A stretch of 64,000 nucleotides of DNA from Burkholderia sp. 4M9327F10 (GCF_005503145.1 NZ_SCNV01000045.1:1-64000); one strand, 5' to 3'; shown: positions 25,299-34,672, counted from the stretch's first letter. Numbers and translations: made by a program. The notes: generated by a model from the letters alone, not told the origin.

Positions 25299-26450
25299 AT
25301 GAGCCAGTCATCAGTCCCGTTTTTGCCGTTTGTCCGTCCGGAAATCGATGAAGAGACCATCCAGGGCGTAGCCGAGGTGCTGCGCTCCGGCTGGATCACG
25401 ACCGGCCCGCAGAACCAGGCGTTCGAGGCCGCGCTGTCGGAATTCTGCGGCGGCCGTCCCGTACGCACCTTCAATTCCGGCACGGCGACGCTGGAGATCG
25501 GCCTGCGCATTGCCGGCGTAGGCGTTGGCGACGAAGTCATCACCACGCCCGCCTCGTGGGTGTCCACCAGCAACGTGATCTACGAAACGGGCGCGACGCC
25601 GGTGTTCGCCGATATCGACCCCAAGACCCGCAACATCGATCTGGAGCTGCTCGAGAAGGCCATCACGCCGCGCACCAAGGCCATCATCCCGGTCTATCTG
25701 TCCGGACTGCCGGTCGACATGGACCGCCTCTACGCCATCGCCCGCGCCCACAAGCTGCGCGTGATCGAGGATGCGGCCCAGGCCTTCGGCTCGACCTGGA
25801 AAGGCGAGCGCATCGGCAAGATCGGCGACATGGTGTCGTTCAGCTTCCACGCCAACAAGAACCTGACTTCGATCGAAGGTGGCGCGCTGGTGCTGAACAA
25901 CGAGGAAGAAGCCATCCTCGCCCAGAAATACCGCCTGCAAGGCATTACCCGCACGGGCTTCGACGGCATGGATTGCGACGTGCTCGGCGGCAAATACAAT
26001 CTGACGGATGTGGCGGCGCGCGTCGGCCTCGGCCAGTTGCCGCATCTGGAGCGCTTTCTCGAGCAGCGCAAGAAGCTCGTGCGCGCCTACTTCGCGGGCC
26101 TGGAAGGCGGCGCGGCGGTCAAGCTGGGCGTGGGTCTGCCGTTTGCTGACTTTGAAAACAGCAACTGGCACATGTTCCAGATCACGCTGCCGCTCGAGAA
26201 ACTGTCGCTCGACCGCGCCGGTTTCATGGGCCAGCTGAAGGAACGCGGCATCGGTTCGGGCGTACATTACCCGGCGATCCACCTGTTCTCGCTGTACCGC
26301 GCGCGCGGCTTCAAGGAAGGGATGTTCCCGCACGCAGAGCGCTTCGGCGCCACCAATGTCACGCTGCCGCTGTTCACGCTGATGAACGAAGGCGACGTGG
26401 CGCGGGTCTGCCACGCGGTCAATGAAATTTGCGAACAATACGGAAAATAA
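25299..26450 (+). CDS. arnB: UDP-4-keto-L-arabinose aminotransferase ArnB
   Basis: The 383-residue DegT/DnrJ/EryC1-family PLP enzyme makes UDP-L-Ara4N from the 4-keto sugar with glutamate. Signatures: FNSGTATLEIGLRIAGVG.GDEVITTP, VIEDAAQAFGSTW, the PLP lysine in FSFHANKNLTSIEGG, and GSGVHYPAIHLFSLYR. The frame is open upstream to 25212, but homology begins at MSQSSVPFLPFVRPEIDEE, so the ATG at 25299 is used. The ribosome site is weak. It is followed by arnC after 6 bases. Confidence 0.95.
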   Translation: MSQSSVPFLPFVRPEIDEETIQGVAEVLRSGWITTGPQNQAFEAALSEFCGGRPVRTFNSGTATLEIGLRIAGVGVGDEVITTPASWVSTSNVIYETGATPVFADIDPKTRNIDLELLEKAITPRTKAIIPVYLSGLPVDMDRLYAIARAHKLRVIEDAAQAFGSTWKGERIGKIGDMVSFSFHANKNLTSIEGGALVLNNEEEAILAQKYRLQGITRTGFDGMDCDVLGGKYNLTDVAARVGLGQLPHLERFLEQRKKLVRAYFAGLEGGAAVKLGVGLPFADFENSNWHMFQITLPLEKLSLDRAGFMGQLKERGIGSGVHYPAIHLFSLYRARGFKEGMFPHAERFGATNVTLPLFTLMNEGDVARVCHAVNEICEQYGK

Positions 26451-26456
26451 GCGGAA

Positions 26457-27509
26457 ATGAGTCAAACGGAACATCGCTCCCCGATGTCTGATACGCCGGA
26501 AGTCTCGGTGATCATCCCGGTGTACAACGAGGAAGCCGGGCTGGCCGCGCTGTTCGCGCGCCTCTACCCGGCGCTCGATGCGCTCGGCACCGGCTATGAA
26601 GTGATCTTCATCAACGACGGCAGCCGCGACAAGTCCCCCGCGCTGCTGGCCGAGCAGTTCCGCAACCGGCCGGACACCACCCGCGTGATCCTGCTGAACG
26701 GCAACTACGGCCAGCACATGGCGATCCTGGCGGGCTTCGAACAGTCGCGCGGCGAGATCGTCATCACGCTCGACGCCGACCTGCAGAACCCGCCGGAAGA
26801 AATCGGCAAGCTGGTCGCGAAGATGCGCGAGGGCTACGACTACGTGGGCACGATCCGCCTGCAGCGCCAGGACAGCCTGTGGCGCCGCAAGGCCTCGCGC
26901 GCGATGAACCGCCTGCGCGAGCGCATCACCCGCATCAAGATGACCGACCAGGGCTGCATGCTGCGCGCCTACAGCCGCCACATCATCGACACCATCAACC
27001 GTTGCGGCGAAATCAACACCTTCATTCCGGCGCTGGCCTACACGTTCGCGCAGAACCCGGTTGAAATCGAAGTCGCCCACGAAGAGCGCTTTGCCGGTGA
27101 ATCGAAGTATTCGCTCTACAGCCTGATTCGTCTGAACTTCGACCTCGTGACCGGCTTCTCGGTGGTGCCGCTGCAGTGGCTGTCGTTCATCGGCGTGATC
27201 CTCTCGCTAGGCTCCGCCGCCCTGTTCGTGCTGCTGCTGATTCGCCGCTTCATCATCGGCGCGGAAGTACAGGGTGTGTTCACGCTGTTCGCCATTACGT
27301 TCTTCCTGCTCGGCGTGATCATCTTCGCGCTCGGCCTGCTCGGCGAGTACATTGGCCGGATCTACCAGCAGGTGCGTGCGCGCCCCCGCTATCTGGTGCA
27401 GACGATTCTCGAACAGCGCAACGGCACGACCGTCGCCGAAGCGCCGCGCCAGACGCTGGTGCAAGCCGTCCAGCCGGCCCCGCTCGTCAATCAGGGACCC
27501 AACTCATGA
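26457..27509 (+). CDS. arnC: Undecaprenyl-phosphate 4-deoxy-4-formamido-L-arabinose transferase ArnC
   Basis: The 350-residue GT2 transferase moves Ara4N-formyl from UDP to undecaprenyl phosphate. The N-terminal GT-A domain has SVIIPVYNEEAGL, FINDGSRDKS and the metal-binding ITLDADLQNPPEE; two C-terminal membrane helices (about 230-300) end with LLGEYIGRIYQQVRARPRY. A second ATG at 26484 lacks a ribosome site. The stop overlaps the next start as ATGA. Confidence 0.95.
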   Translation: MSQTEHRSPMSDTPEVSVIIPVYNEEAGLAALFARLYPALDALGTGYEVIFINDGSRDKSPALLAEQFRNRPDTTRVILLNGNYGQHMAILAGFEQSRGEIVITLDADLQNPPEEIGKLVAKMREGYDYVGTIRLQRQDSLWRRKASRAMNRLRERITRIKMTDQGCMLRAYSRHIIDTINRCGEINTFIPALAYTFAQNPVEIEVAHEERFAGESKYSLYSLIRLNFDLVTGFSVVPLQWLSFIGVILSLGSAALFVLLLIRRFIIGAEVQGVFTLFAITFFLLGVIIFALGLLGEYIGRIYQQVRARPRYLVQTILEQRNGTTVAEAPRQTLVQAVQPAPLVNQGPNS

Positions 27510-28441
27510 AGCCACGCGCGGTGGTATTTGCGTATCACAACGTCGGCGTGCGCTGCCTGCAGGTGCTGCTCGCGCGCGGCGTCGACGTGGCGCTGGTCGT
27601 CACCCACGAGGACAGCCCGAGCGAAAACATCTGGTTCGGCAGCGTCGCCGCGGTGGCGGCGAGCTACGGCATTCCCACCGTGACGCCGGCCGATCCGCGC
27701 AGCGACGAGCTGCGCGCCGCGGTCAGCGCCGCGCGGCCCGACTTCATCTTCTCGTTCTATTACCGCCACATGCTGCCGGTCGAGCTGCTCGCGCTGGCCG
27801 CGCGCGGCGCCTACAACATGCACGGCTCGCTCCTGCCCAAGTACCGCGGCCGCGTACCGACCAACTGGGCGGTCCTGAAAGGCGAAACCGAAACCGGGGC
27901 CACGCTGCATGAAATGGCGGCCAAGCCCGACGCGGGGGCCATCGTCGCCCAGACGCCGGTGCCGATCCTGCCCGACGACACGGCTGCGCAGGTGTTCGAC
28001 AAGGTGACCGTGGCCGCCGAGCAGACGCTCTGGCGCGTGCTGCCGGCGCTGCTCGCCGGTGAGGCGCCGCATCTGCCGAACGATCTGGCGCACGGCAGCT
28101 ACTTCGGCGGGCGCAAGCCGGAAGACGGCCAGATCGACTGGAGCCAGCCGGCCCAGGACGTCTACAACCTGATTCGCGCAGTCGCGCCGCCCTATCCCGG
28201 CGCGTTCACCGAGATCGACGGCCAGCGCTTTATCGTCGCGCAGGCGCGTCTGGCCCGCCCCGGCGCGCTCCGCTCGGATTTGCCCCTGGGCCTCCACGTA
28301 AGCGATAATGCCGTTTTTGCGGTGTGCGGCGATGGCCGCGCCATCGCCATCCACGAATTGCGGCGCCAGCACGATGGTGAAGAGCCCGTCGTCTCCCCAG
28401 CCGAATTCACCCAGTTCATTCAATCTTCCCGTCATTCATGA
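27506..28441 (+). CDS. arnA: UDP-L-Ara4N formyltransferase (ArnA N-terminal function)
   Basis: The 311-residue protein is a free-standing version of the formyltransferase half of ArnA. The catalytic region is NMHGSLLPKYRGRVPTNWAVL with Asn and His, and the Asp is in KPDAGAIVAQ. A C-terminal OB-like domain follows. It adds a formyl group from N10-formyl-THF to UDP-L-Ara4N. In enterobacteria this is fused to the dehydrogenase. Here the two halves are separate genes in the same order, overlapping by ATGA with arnC before and with the dehydrogenase after. Confidence 0.93.
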   Translation: MKPRAVVFAYHNVGVRCLQVLLARGVDVALVVTHEDSPSENIWFGSVAAVAASYGIPTVTPADPRSDELRAAVSAARPDFIFSFYYRHMLPVELLALAARGAYNMHGSLLPKYRGRVPTNWAVLKGETETGATLHEMAAKPDAGAIVAQTPVPILPDDTAAQVFDKVTVAAEQTLWRVLPALLAGEAPHLPNDLAHGSYFGGRKPEDGQIDWSQPAQDVYNLIRAVAPPYPGAFTEIDGQRFIVAQARLARPGALRSDLPLGLHVSDNAVFAVCGDGRAIAIHELRRQHDGEEPVVSPAEFTQFIQSSRHS

Positions 28442-29484
28442 AAAAAGTCCTGATTCTGGGTGTGAACGGCTTCATCGGCCATCACCTGTCCAAACGCATT
28501 CTCGAAACGACCGATTGGGAAGTGTTCGGCATGGACATGCAGACCGAGCGCCTCGGCGACCTCGTCAATCACGAGCGGATGCATTTCTTCGAAGGCGACA
28601 TCACGATCAACAAGGAGTGGGTCGAGTATCACGTCAAGAAGTGCGACGTGATCCTGCCGCTCGTCGCCATCGCCACGCCGGCCACCTACGTGAAGCAGCC
28701 GCTGCGCGTGTTCGAACTGGACTTCGAGGCGAACCTGCCCATCGTCCGTTCAGCGGTCAAGTACGGCAAGCACCTCGTGTTCCCATCCACCTCCGAGGTG
28801 TACGGCATGTGCACGGACGAGCAGTTCGACCCGGAAGAGTCGCAACTGTCCTACGGCCCGATCAACAAGCCGCGCTGGATCTACGCGTGCTCGAAGCAGT
28901 TGATGGACCGCGTGATCTGGGGCTACGGCATGGAGGGCCTGAATTTCACGCTGTTCCGTCCGTTCAACTGGATCGGCCCGGGCCTCGATTCGATCTACAC
29001 GCCGAAGGAAGGCAGCTCGCGCGTGGTCACGCAGTTCCTCGGCCATATCGTGCGCGGCGAGAACATCAGCCTCGTGGACGGCGGTGCGCAAAAACGCGCC
29101 TTCACGGATATCGACGACGGCATCGGCGCGCTAATGAAGATCATCGAGAACAAGGACGGCGTCGCCACCGGCAAGATCTATAACATCGGCAACCCGACCA
29201 ACAACTTCTCGGTGCGTGAGCTCGCGCACAAGATGCTGGCGCTGGCCGCGGAATTCCCGGAATACGCACAGACCGCCAAGCAGGTGCAACTGGTCGAGAC
29301 CTCGTCGGGCGCGTACTACGGCAACGGCTACCAGGACGTGCAGAACCGCGTGCCGAAGATCGACAACACCATGCAGGATCTTGGCTGGGCGCCCAAGTCG
29401 ACTTTCGACGAAGCGCTGCGCAAGATTTTTGAAGCGTACCGCGGCCACGTCGCGGAAGCGCGCGCCCTCGTCGAACAGCAATAA
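28438..29484 (+). CDS. arnA: UDP-glucuronate decarboxylase (ArnA C-terminal function)
   Basis: The 348-residue extended SDR oxidatively decarboxylates UDP-glucuronate to UDP-4-keto-arabinose, the first committed step of the pathway. It has GVNGFIGHHLSKRIL (NAD binding), the catalytic Ser/Glu in FPSTSEVYG, YACSKQ with the Tyr and Lys, and FRPFNWIGPGLDSI. It is the separated C-terminal half of ArnA. A UDP-glucose dehydrogenase that would supply UDP-glucuronate is not in the window. Confidence 0.94.
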   Translation: MKKVLILGVNGFIGHHLSKRILETTDWEVFGMDMQTERLGDLVNHERMHFFEGDITINKEWVEYHVKKCDVILPLVAIATPATYVKQPLRVFELDFEANLPIVRSAVKYGKHLVFPSTSEVYGMCTDEQFDPEESQLSYGPINKPRWIYACSKQLMDRVIWGYGMEGLNFTLFRPFNWIGPGLDSIYTPKEGSSRVVTQFLGHIVRGENISLVDGGAQKRAFTDIDDGIGALMKIIENKDGVATGKIYNIGNPTNNFSVRELAHKMLALAAEFPEYAQTAKQVQLVETSSGAYYGNGYQDVQNRVPKIDNTMQDLGWAPKSTFDEALRKIFEAYRGHVAEARALVEQQ

Positions 29485-29495
29485 GGGCGCCCGTC

Positions 29496-30392
29496 TTGCC
29501 TCGTATCGTTCTGAAGATCGACGTCGACACGCTGCGCGGCACCCGCGAAGGCGTGCCGAACCTCGCCCGCATCTTCGACCGCTTCAAGGCGCGCGCCACC
29601 TTCCTGTTCAGCCTCGGGCCCGACCACACCGGCTGGGCGATGCGCCGCGTGCTGCGGCCCGGGTTCCTGCAGAAGGTGTCGCGTACCTCGGTGGTCGAGC
29701 ATTACGGCATCAGGCAGTTGATGTACGGCGTGCTGCTGCCGGGGCCGGATATCGGCGCGCGGGCGGCGTCCGAGATGCGCGCGATTCACGAAGCCGGCTT
29801 CGAATGCGGCATCCACACGTGGGACCATGTGTACTGGCAGGACAACGTGCGTCACCGCGCGCGCGACTGGACCGTCGCGCAGATGCAGGCGAGCCACGAG
29901 CGTTTCATCGAGATCTTCGGCGCGCCGCCCGTCACGCACGGCGCCGCGGGCTGGCAGATGAACGGCCATGCGTTCGAGCAGATCGACGCGTGGGGCATGC
30001 ACTACGCGTCCGACGGGCGCGGTCATTCGCCGTATTTCCCGGTGGTGGACGGCAAGACGCTTTCGCATGTGCAGATGCCCACCACGCTGCCCACGCTCGA
30101 CGAAGTGCTCGGCGTCGACGGTGTCGATCTGGGCAACGTTGCCGCGAGGATGCTCAAGCGCACCGAGAACAATCCGCACGACCAGGTGTTCACGCTGCAC
30201 GCAGAACTCGAAGGACAAAAGCTCGCGCCGGTGTTCGAACAACTGCTCGAAGGCTGGCGCGCACAAGGCCACACGTTTGCGACCATGGGCGACTATCACG
30301 CCGCGCTGGACCGCGACACGCTGCCATCGTACCCTGTCACCTGGGGTGAAATTCCTGGCCGCTCCGGCGAACTGATCATCCAGCCGTCGTGA
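29496..30392 (+). CDS. arnD: Deformylase ArnD
   Basis: The 298-residue NodB-like polysaccharide deacetylase removes the formyl group from undecaprenyl-P-Ara4FN. It has the metal-binding KIDVDTLRGTREGVP (Asp-x-Asp), GIHTWDHVYWQD with two His, and THGAAGWQMN. The start is a TTG (11 bases after the dehydrogenase stop) with AAGGG upstream; no better start exists before the homology begins. It closes the arn operon. Confidence 0.93.
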   Translation: MPRIVLKIDVDTLRGTREGVPNLARIFDRFKARATFLFSLGPDHTGWAMRRVLRPGFLQKVSRTSVVEHYGIRQLMYGVLLPGPDIGARAASEMRAIHEAGFECGIHTWDHVYWQDNVRHRARDWTVAQMQASHERFIEIFGAPPVTHGAAGWQMNGHAFEQIDAWGMHYASDGRGHSPYFPVVDGKTLSHVQMPTTLPTLDEVLGVDGVDLGNVAARMLKRTENNPHDQVFTLHAELEGQKLAPVFEQLLEGWRAQGHTFATMGDYHAALDRDTLPSYPVTWGEIPGRSGELIIQPS

Positions 30393-30553
30393 GACTGCCG
30401 CAGTGGTTTCGGCCTGACCAACCGTCACCCTGCTAACTGGCTTCCGGCTGGCCCGCGCCTCGCGCGTACCGGTCACCTCCCCCCAGCCTCGATGCCAGGT
30501 CCGGCGATGCCGCTGCAAGGCGGCGCCACCGGCCATAACAACCGGAGAACCAC

Positions 30554-31015
30554 GTGCCCATCGCAGTCGACCAACCCGTCCCCGACTTTACCGCCCCCGC
30601 AACCGGTGGCGACATCACGCTGTCCAGCCTTCGGGGCAAGAAGGTGGTGCTGTATTTCTACCCGAAGGACAACACGCCAGGCTGCACGACCGAAGGTCTG
30701 CAGTTCCGCGACCTGTATCCGAAGTTCAAGAAGGCCGGCGCCGAGATTCTCGGCGTCTCGCGCGACAGCCTGCGCTCGCATGACAATTTCAGGGCGAAAC
30801 TCGAACTGCCCTTCCCGCTGATCTCCGATGCGGAAGAAAAGCTCTGCGCGCTCTTTAACGTCATCAAAATGAAGAAAATGTATGGCAAAGAAGTACGGGG
30901 AATCGAACGATCCACGTTTGTCATCGACAGCGAGGGCGTCCTGCGCCAGGAGTGGCGCGGCGTGAAAGTACCAGGTCATGTCGATGAAATTCTGGAGGCT
31001 GTACAAGCGCTGTGA
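30554..31015 (+). CDS. bcp: Peroxiredoxin Bcp/PrxQ
   Basis: The 153-residue thiol peroxidase has the peroxidatic Cys44 in DNTPGCTTEG. The PrxQ resolving cysteine five residues later is absent (Leu49); the only other cysteine is Cys98 in EEKLCALF. It is therefore either a 1-Cys type or uses an atypical partner. It reduces hydroperoxides with thioredoxin in the cytosol. The start is GTG, with GGAGAA 6 bases upstream. Confidence 0.94.
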   Translation: MPIAVDQPVPDFTAPATGGDITLSSLRGKKVVLYFYPKDNTPGCTTEGLQFRDLYPKFKKAGAEILGVSRDSLRSHDNFRAKLELPFPLISDAEEKLCALFNVIKMKKMYGKEVRGIERSTFVIDSEGVLRQEWRGVKVPGHVDEILEAVQAL

Positions 31016-31130
31016 GGCGCGTTATATTGGGCTGCAATGAGTGCCTGTCCACCCCATTCTTTCCGCGGCTGCGCCGCATATCACGCCTCTGTGGTTGAGG
31101 CAGTGAGGCGCAACGCGATGACCGAAGTCG

Positions 31131-31167
31131 AGCCGCTTGCCCCGTTTGCCGGGGCGGCGGCTTTTTT
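31131..31167 (+). terminator. Intrinsic terminator in the bcp-phoH gap
   Basis: AGCCGC, TT, GCCCCG is mirrored by CGGGGC, GGC, GGCT around a short TTTGC loop, followed by TTTTTT. It is 115 bases after bcp and is the only clear element in the 31016-31354 gap; the rest of that gap shows nothing I can name. Confidence 0.75.
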
Positions 31168-31354
31168 AATTGCGCGAAGCCGTTCATTTCTTCGGCCACG
31201 CGCTCTCGTCAAGGAGCCGATCGAAAACCAGGCGAACCGGCATTTCTAGACCGAAAGCGCGCCTCCGGGCGCAAACTGCGTGGACCTATCCGGCCCACCG
31301 GCAGAATGCGACAGGCGGCGCACGATATGTGACCCGATTTTTTTGAGGGAAACC

Positions 31355-33208
31355 ATGCCTTTGCCTACCGCACCCAGCAAGCTCGGCAATCTCTTACCGG
31401 CTGACGAATACAAGGCCAAAGCCACGCCGGCCCGCTCCGCCCGAAAACAGGCGGTCGAAGGGGAGCAAGCAGAGTCGGCCGATTTCGGCCAGGCCAGCGT
31501 CGCCACACCCATGGCGCGCGCGGCCAATGCCGCCACTACCCTGCGGCCGGTTCCAGCCTCTTCTCCTTCCGACTCCGTCGAGAAGGCTGCTCCCACGCGC
31601 AGCCGCAAAAGCAAGCAGACCGCCGCGTTGCTGCAGCCGGTGCCCACGCCTGCCGCCCGTCAGGAACCGGCTCGTGCCGAGCCCGCCCAACCGGCCAGCG
31701 CCGAACCGGTCGTGGCGCGCGCCGGCAAGCAGCCGGCCAGCAGCCCCGCGGCTACCCCCGCTGCAACCGCCCGCGGCAGCGCCAAAAAGCGCAGCGGCTC
31801 GGCCGATCAGGTCGACATCCGCAAGCTGTTCGTGCTCGACACCAACGTGCTGATGCACGATCCGACCTGCCTGTTCCGTTTCGAGGAACACGACGTCTAT
31901 CTGCCGATGATGACGTTGGAAGAACTCGACAACCACAAGAAGGGCATGTCGGAAGTCGCGCGTAACGCGCGTCAGGTGAGCCGCACGCTGGACGCGCTGG
32001 TCGCCAACGGCGGCAACATGGCGGACGGCATTTCGCTGTCGCGCCTGGGCAGCCGCGAAGCCGCCGGACGCCTGTATTTCCAGACCAAGCTGACGGATAT
32101 CGAGCCGGTTGAAGGCCTGCCGCAAGGCAAGGCGGACAACCAGATTCTCGGCGTGGTGCGCGCCTTGCAGCGCGACCGCACCGACCGCCAGGTCGTGCTG
32201 GTGTCGAAAGACATCAACATGCGCATCAAGGCGCACGCGCTGGGCCTGCCCGCTGAAGACTACTTCAACGACCAGGTTCTCGAAGACAAGGACCTGCTCT
32301 ATTCCGGTATCCGCGCCCTGCCGCAGGACTTCTGGACCAAGCACGCCAAGGGCATGGAGAGCTGGCAGGACACCAAGACGGGCACCACGTATTACCGTGT
32401 GACCGGACCGCTGTGCGCCTCGATGCTGGTCAACGAGTTCGTCTATCTGGAGCCGCAGAACGGCGAGCCGGCGTTCCACGCGCTGGTGCGCGAGCTGAAC
32501 GGCAAGACCGCGTTGCTGCAAACCTTGCGCGACTACGGCCACCACAAGAACAACGTGTGGGGCATCACAGCGCGCAATCGCGAGCAGAATTTCGCGCTCA
32601 ACCTGCTGATGAATCCGGAGATCGATTTCGTCACGCTGCTTGGCCAGGCCGGTACCGGCAAGACGCTCGTCGCGCTGGCGGCGGGTCTCGCGCAGGTGCT
32701 CGACGACAAGCGCTACAACGAGATCATCGTGACGCGGGCGACCGTGCCGGTCGGAGAGGACATCGGCTTCCTGCCGGGTACGGAAGAGGAAAAGATGCAG
32801 CCGTGGATGGGTGCATTCGACGACAACCTCGAAGTCCTGCAGAAAACCGACGATGCAGCGGGCGAATGGGGGCGCGCAGCGACCCAGGAACTGATCCGCT
32901 CGCGCCTGAAGATCAAGAGCATGAACTTCATGCGCGGCCGGACCTTCGTCGACAAGTACCTGATCATCGACGAGGCGCAGAACCTGACGCCCAAGCAGAT
33001 GAAGACGCTGGTGACGCGCGCCGGTCCGGGCACGAAGATCATCTGTCTGGGCAATATCGCGCAGATCGATACGCCGTACCTGACGGAAGGCAGCTCGGGT
33101 CTGACCTACGTCGTGGACCGCTTCAAGGGCTGGGCGCACAGCGGGCACGTGACGCTGGCGCGCGGCGAGCGTTCACGCCTTGCCGATTACGCGTCCGATA
33201 TTCTGTAA
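31355..33208 (+). CDS. PIN domain-PhoH fusion ATPase (YlaK type)
   Basis: The 617-residue protein starts at ATG 31355 behind GAGGGAAACC. Residues 1-150 are an unusually long Ala/Pro/Lys-rich disordered region. A PIN nuclease domain follows with FVLDTNVLMHD (Asp162) and later acidic residues (MTLEELDNHKKG, VLVSKDINMR). The C-terminal PhoH ATPase has Walker A GQAGTGKT near 430 and Walker B YLIIDEAQN near 534, with TRAGPGTKIICLGN. PIN-PhoH proteins are thought to be RNA-unwinding nucleases. A terminator follows, and the gene seems monocistronic. Confidence 0.93.
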   Translation: MPLPTAPSKLGNLLPADEYKAKATPARSARKQAVEGEQAESADFGQASVATPMARAANAATTLRPVPASSPSDSVEKAAPTRSRKSKQTAALLQPVPTPAARQEPARAEPAQPASAEPVVARAGKQPASSPAATPAATARGSAKKRSGSADQVDIRKLFVLDTNVLMHDPTCLFRFEEHDVYLPMMTLEELDNHKKGMSEVARNARQVSRTLDALVANGGNMADGISLSRLGSREAAGRLYFQTKLTDIEPVEGLPQGKADNQILGVVRALQRDRTDRQVVLVSKDINMRIKAHALGLPAEDYFNDQVLEDKDLLYSGIRALPQDFWTKHAKGMESWQDTKTGTTYYRVTGPLCASMLVNEFVYLEPQNGEPAFHALVRELNGKTALLQTLRDYGHHKNNVWGITARNREQNFALNLLMNPEIDFVTLLGQAGTGKTLVALAAGLAQVLDDKRYNEIIVTRATVPVGEDIGFLPGTEEEKMQPWMGAFDDNLEVLQKTDDAAGEWGRAATQELIRSRLKIKSMNFMRGRTFVDKYLIIDEAQNLTPKQMKTLVTRAGPGTKIICLGNIAQIDTPYLTEGSSGLTYVVDRFKGWAHSGHVTLARGERSRLADYASDIL

Positions 33209-33239
33209 GACGCGTTTTTTAACCGCTGAGTCGTTCAAA

Positions 33240-33276
33240 AGCCGCGCCCGGGTCACGCCAGGCGCGGCTTTTTTTT
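33240..33276 (+). terminator. Intrinsic terminator after the PIN-PhoH gene
   Basis: AGCCGCGCC (33240-33248) pairs with GGCGCGGCT (33261-33269) and is followed by eight T. It is 32 bases after the stop. Confidence 0.9.
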
Positions 33277-33463
33277 GTCTGTGCTTTAGCGTGTTTGCCG
33301 GCCTTGAAAAAGCCGGAACGCCCGGCGTTTGCGTCCCGGCCAAACAACATTTAGCGCGTAAACTTCAAGTAATTTATCAACTTTGCTTGCTCAGGCTACG
33401 GTGGACCGGCTACCATCGCGACATCGCCCGCTTTAAGCGAGTGTTTACGCTCGCCTTGTCTGT

Positions 33464-34672
33464 ATGCGCCGACTTGGGTTTTCGCTGCTGGTTCTCCTGC
33501 TGCTTGCCGCCTGTTCCAGCGCGCCGCAGCGGGTTTCGCGCGGCCCAAGTGGCTCTTCATATGCGTCCAGCAGCGGCGCCTATCGCACCACCCCACCCGG
33601 CTTCCCGAACTTCGTCGATCACAGCGTCGGACGCGAAGAAATCTCCATTCAGGCGATGAGCCTTGTCGGCATTCCCTACCGTTGGGGTGGCAATACGCCC
33701 GATAGCGGCTTCGATTGCAGCGGCCTGGTTCGCTATGTGGTGGCGCGCGCGGCCTCGGTGAATCTGCCGCGCACGACTGCGGACATGAGCGGGAGCGGCG
33801 AGTCAATCGAGCCGGATGAAGTCGCGCCCGGCGATCTGATCTTCTTCAACACCACCGGACGCCCGCATTCGCACGTCGGTATTTACGTCGGCAAGCTGCG
33901 CTTCGTCAATGCGCCGTCGACCGGCGGCACGGTGCGGATCGATTACCTGACCAATCCCTATTGGGCCAAACACTTCGACGGCATTCGCCGGGTCGCCGCG
34001 CCGACCCACGCGCCGACGCCGTTCGAGGCGCCGACCTATCAGGCGTCGAGCCCGCCGGAGAAGGGGGTGCCGGCGGCGCCGCAAGCATCTTATGCGGGTG
34101 CAGCCGTGATCCCTGCCCAACTGGCAGCGGAGCCGCAACCGGCCTATGCGGCAGCGCCTGCTGAAGCGCCGTTGCAACAGCAGCAGCCGCAACGCTTTGC
34201 AGCCACGACGCGCGCCCCGCTGACGGCAGGCGCCGCCCAGCCGGCTGTCGAGCCGGCTGCTGCTCCGGCCGATGCCTTCGAGCCGCCGCCTCCGGCCATG
34301 AGCGCCGCGCAAATGCAGGCGCGTGAGGCGGGTTCCGTTGCACCGGCTACGGTTCCTCCTGCCGAACGGTCGCAAGCCAACGCAGAGGCGATGACCGCAC
34401 CCGCTTCCACGGCATACGCGCCGGTGCGCTCCGCCGTACCCGCCAGTGTCGCGCACGCAGAGGACCCGATCGACGCCGCAGCCGACGCCTTCGAACCACC
34501 ACCGCCCGCCTCCGTCGCTGTTCGCCAGGAACAGCAGGCAGGCGCCACCAGTTCCGCTGGTTCAGCGAACGGCGTGCAGATCATTCGCGCCTCGACCGGT
34601 TCACGCGGTGTCCCCGCCCCCACGCAGTCCAGCGACGATCCGATCGCGCACTTCGCCAACGGCAACTTCTGA
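33464..34672 (+). CDS. NlpC/P60 family cell-wall peptidase, lipoprotein
   Basis: The 402-residue protein has a lipoprotein signal with LLAAC, lipidated at Cys17. The NlpC/P60 domain spans about 55-170: GIPYRWGGNTPDSGFDCSGLVRYV with catalytic Cys85, and RPHSHVGIYVG with His137. The family cuts peptide stems of peptidoglycan. From about 175 onward lies a 225-residue Ala/Pro/Gln-rich tail with no domain; it contains a duplicated DAFEPPPPA motif (nucleotides 34270-34300 and 34485-34510). The tail may span the periplasm or be disordered. Confidence 0.9.
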   Translation: MRRLGFSLLVLLLLAACSSAPQRVSRGPSGSSYASSSGAYRTTPPGFPNFVDHSVGREEISIQAMSLVGIPYRWGGNTPDSGFDCSGLVRYVVARAASVNLPRTTADMSGSGESIEPDEVAPGDLIFFNTTGRPHSHVGIYVGKLRFVNAPSTGGTVRIDYLTNPYWAKHFDGIRRVAAPTHAPTPFEAPTYQASSPPEKGVPAAPQASYAGAAVIPAQLAAEPQPAYAAAPAEAPLQQQQPQRFAATTRAPLTAGAAQPAVEPAAAPADAFEPPPPAMSAAQMQAREAGSVAPATVPPAERSQANAEAMTAPASTAYAPVRSAVPASVAHAEDPIDAAADAFEPPPPASVAVRQEQQAGATSSAGSANGVQIIRASTGSRGVPAPTQSSDDPIAHFANGNF

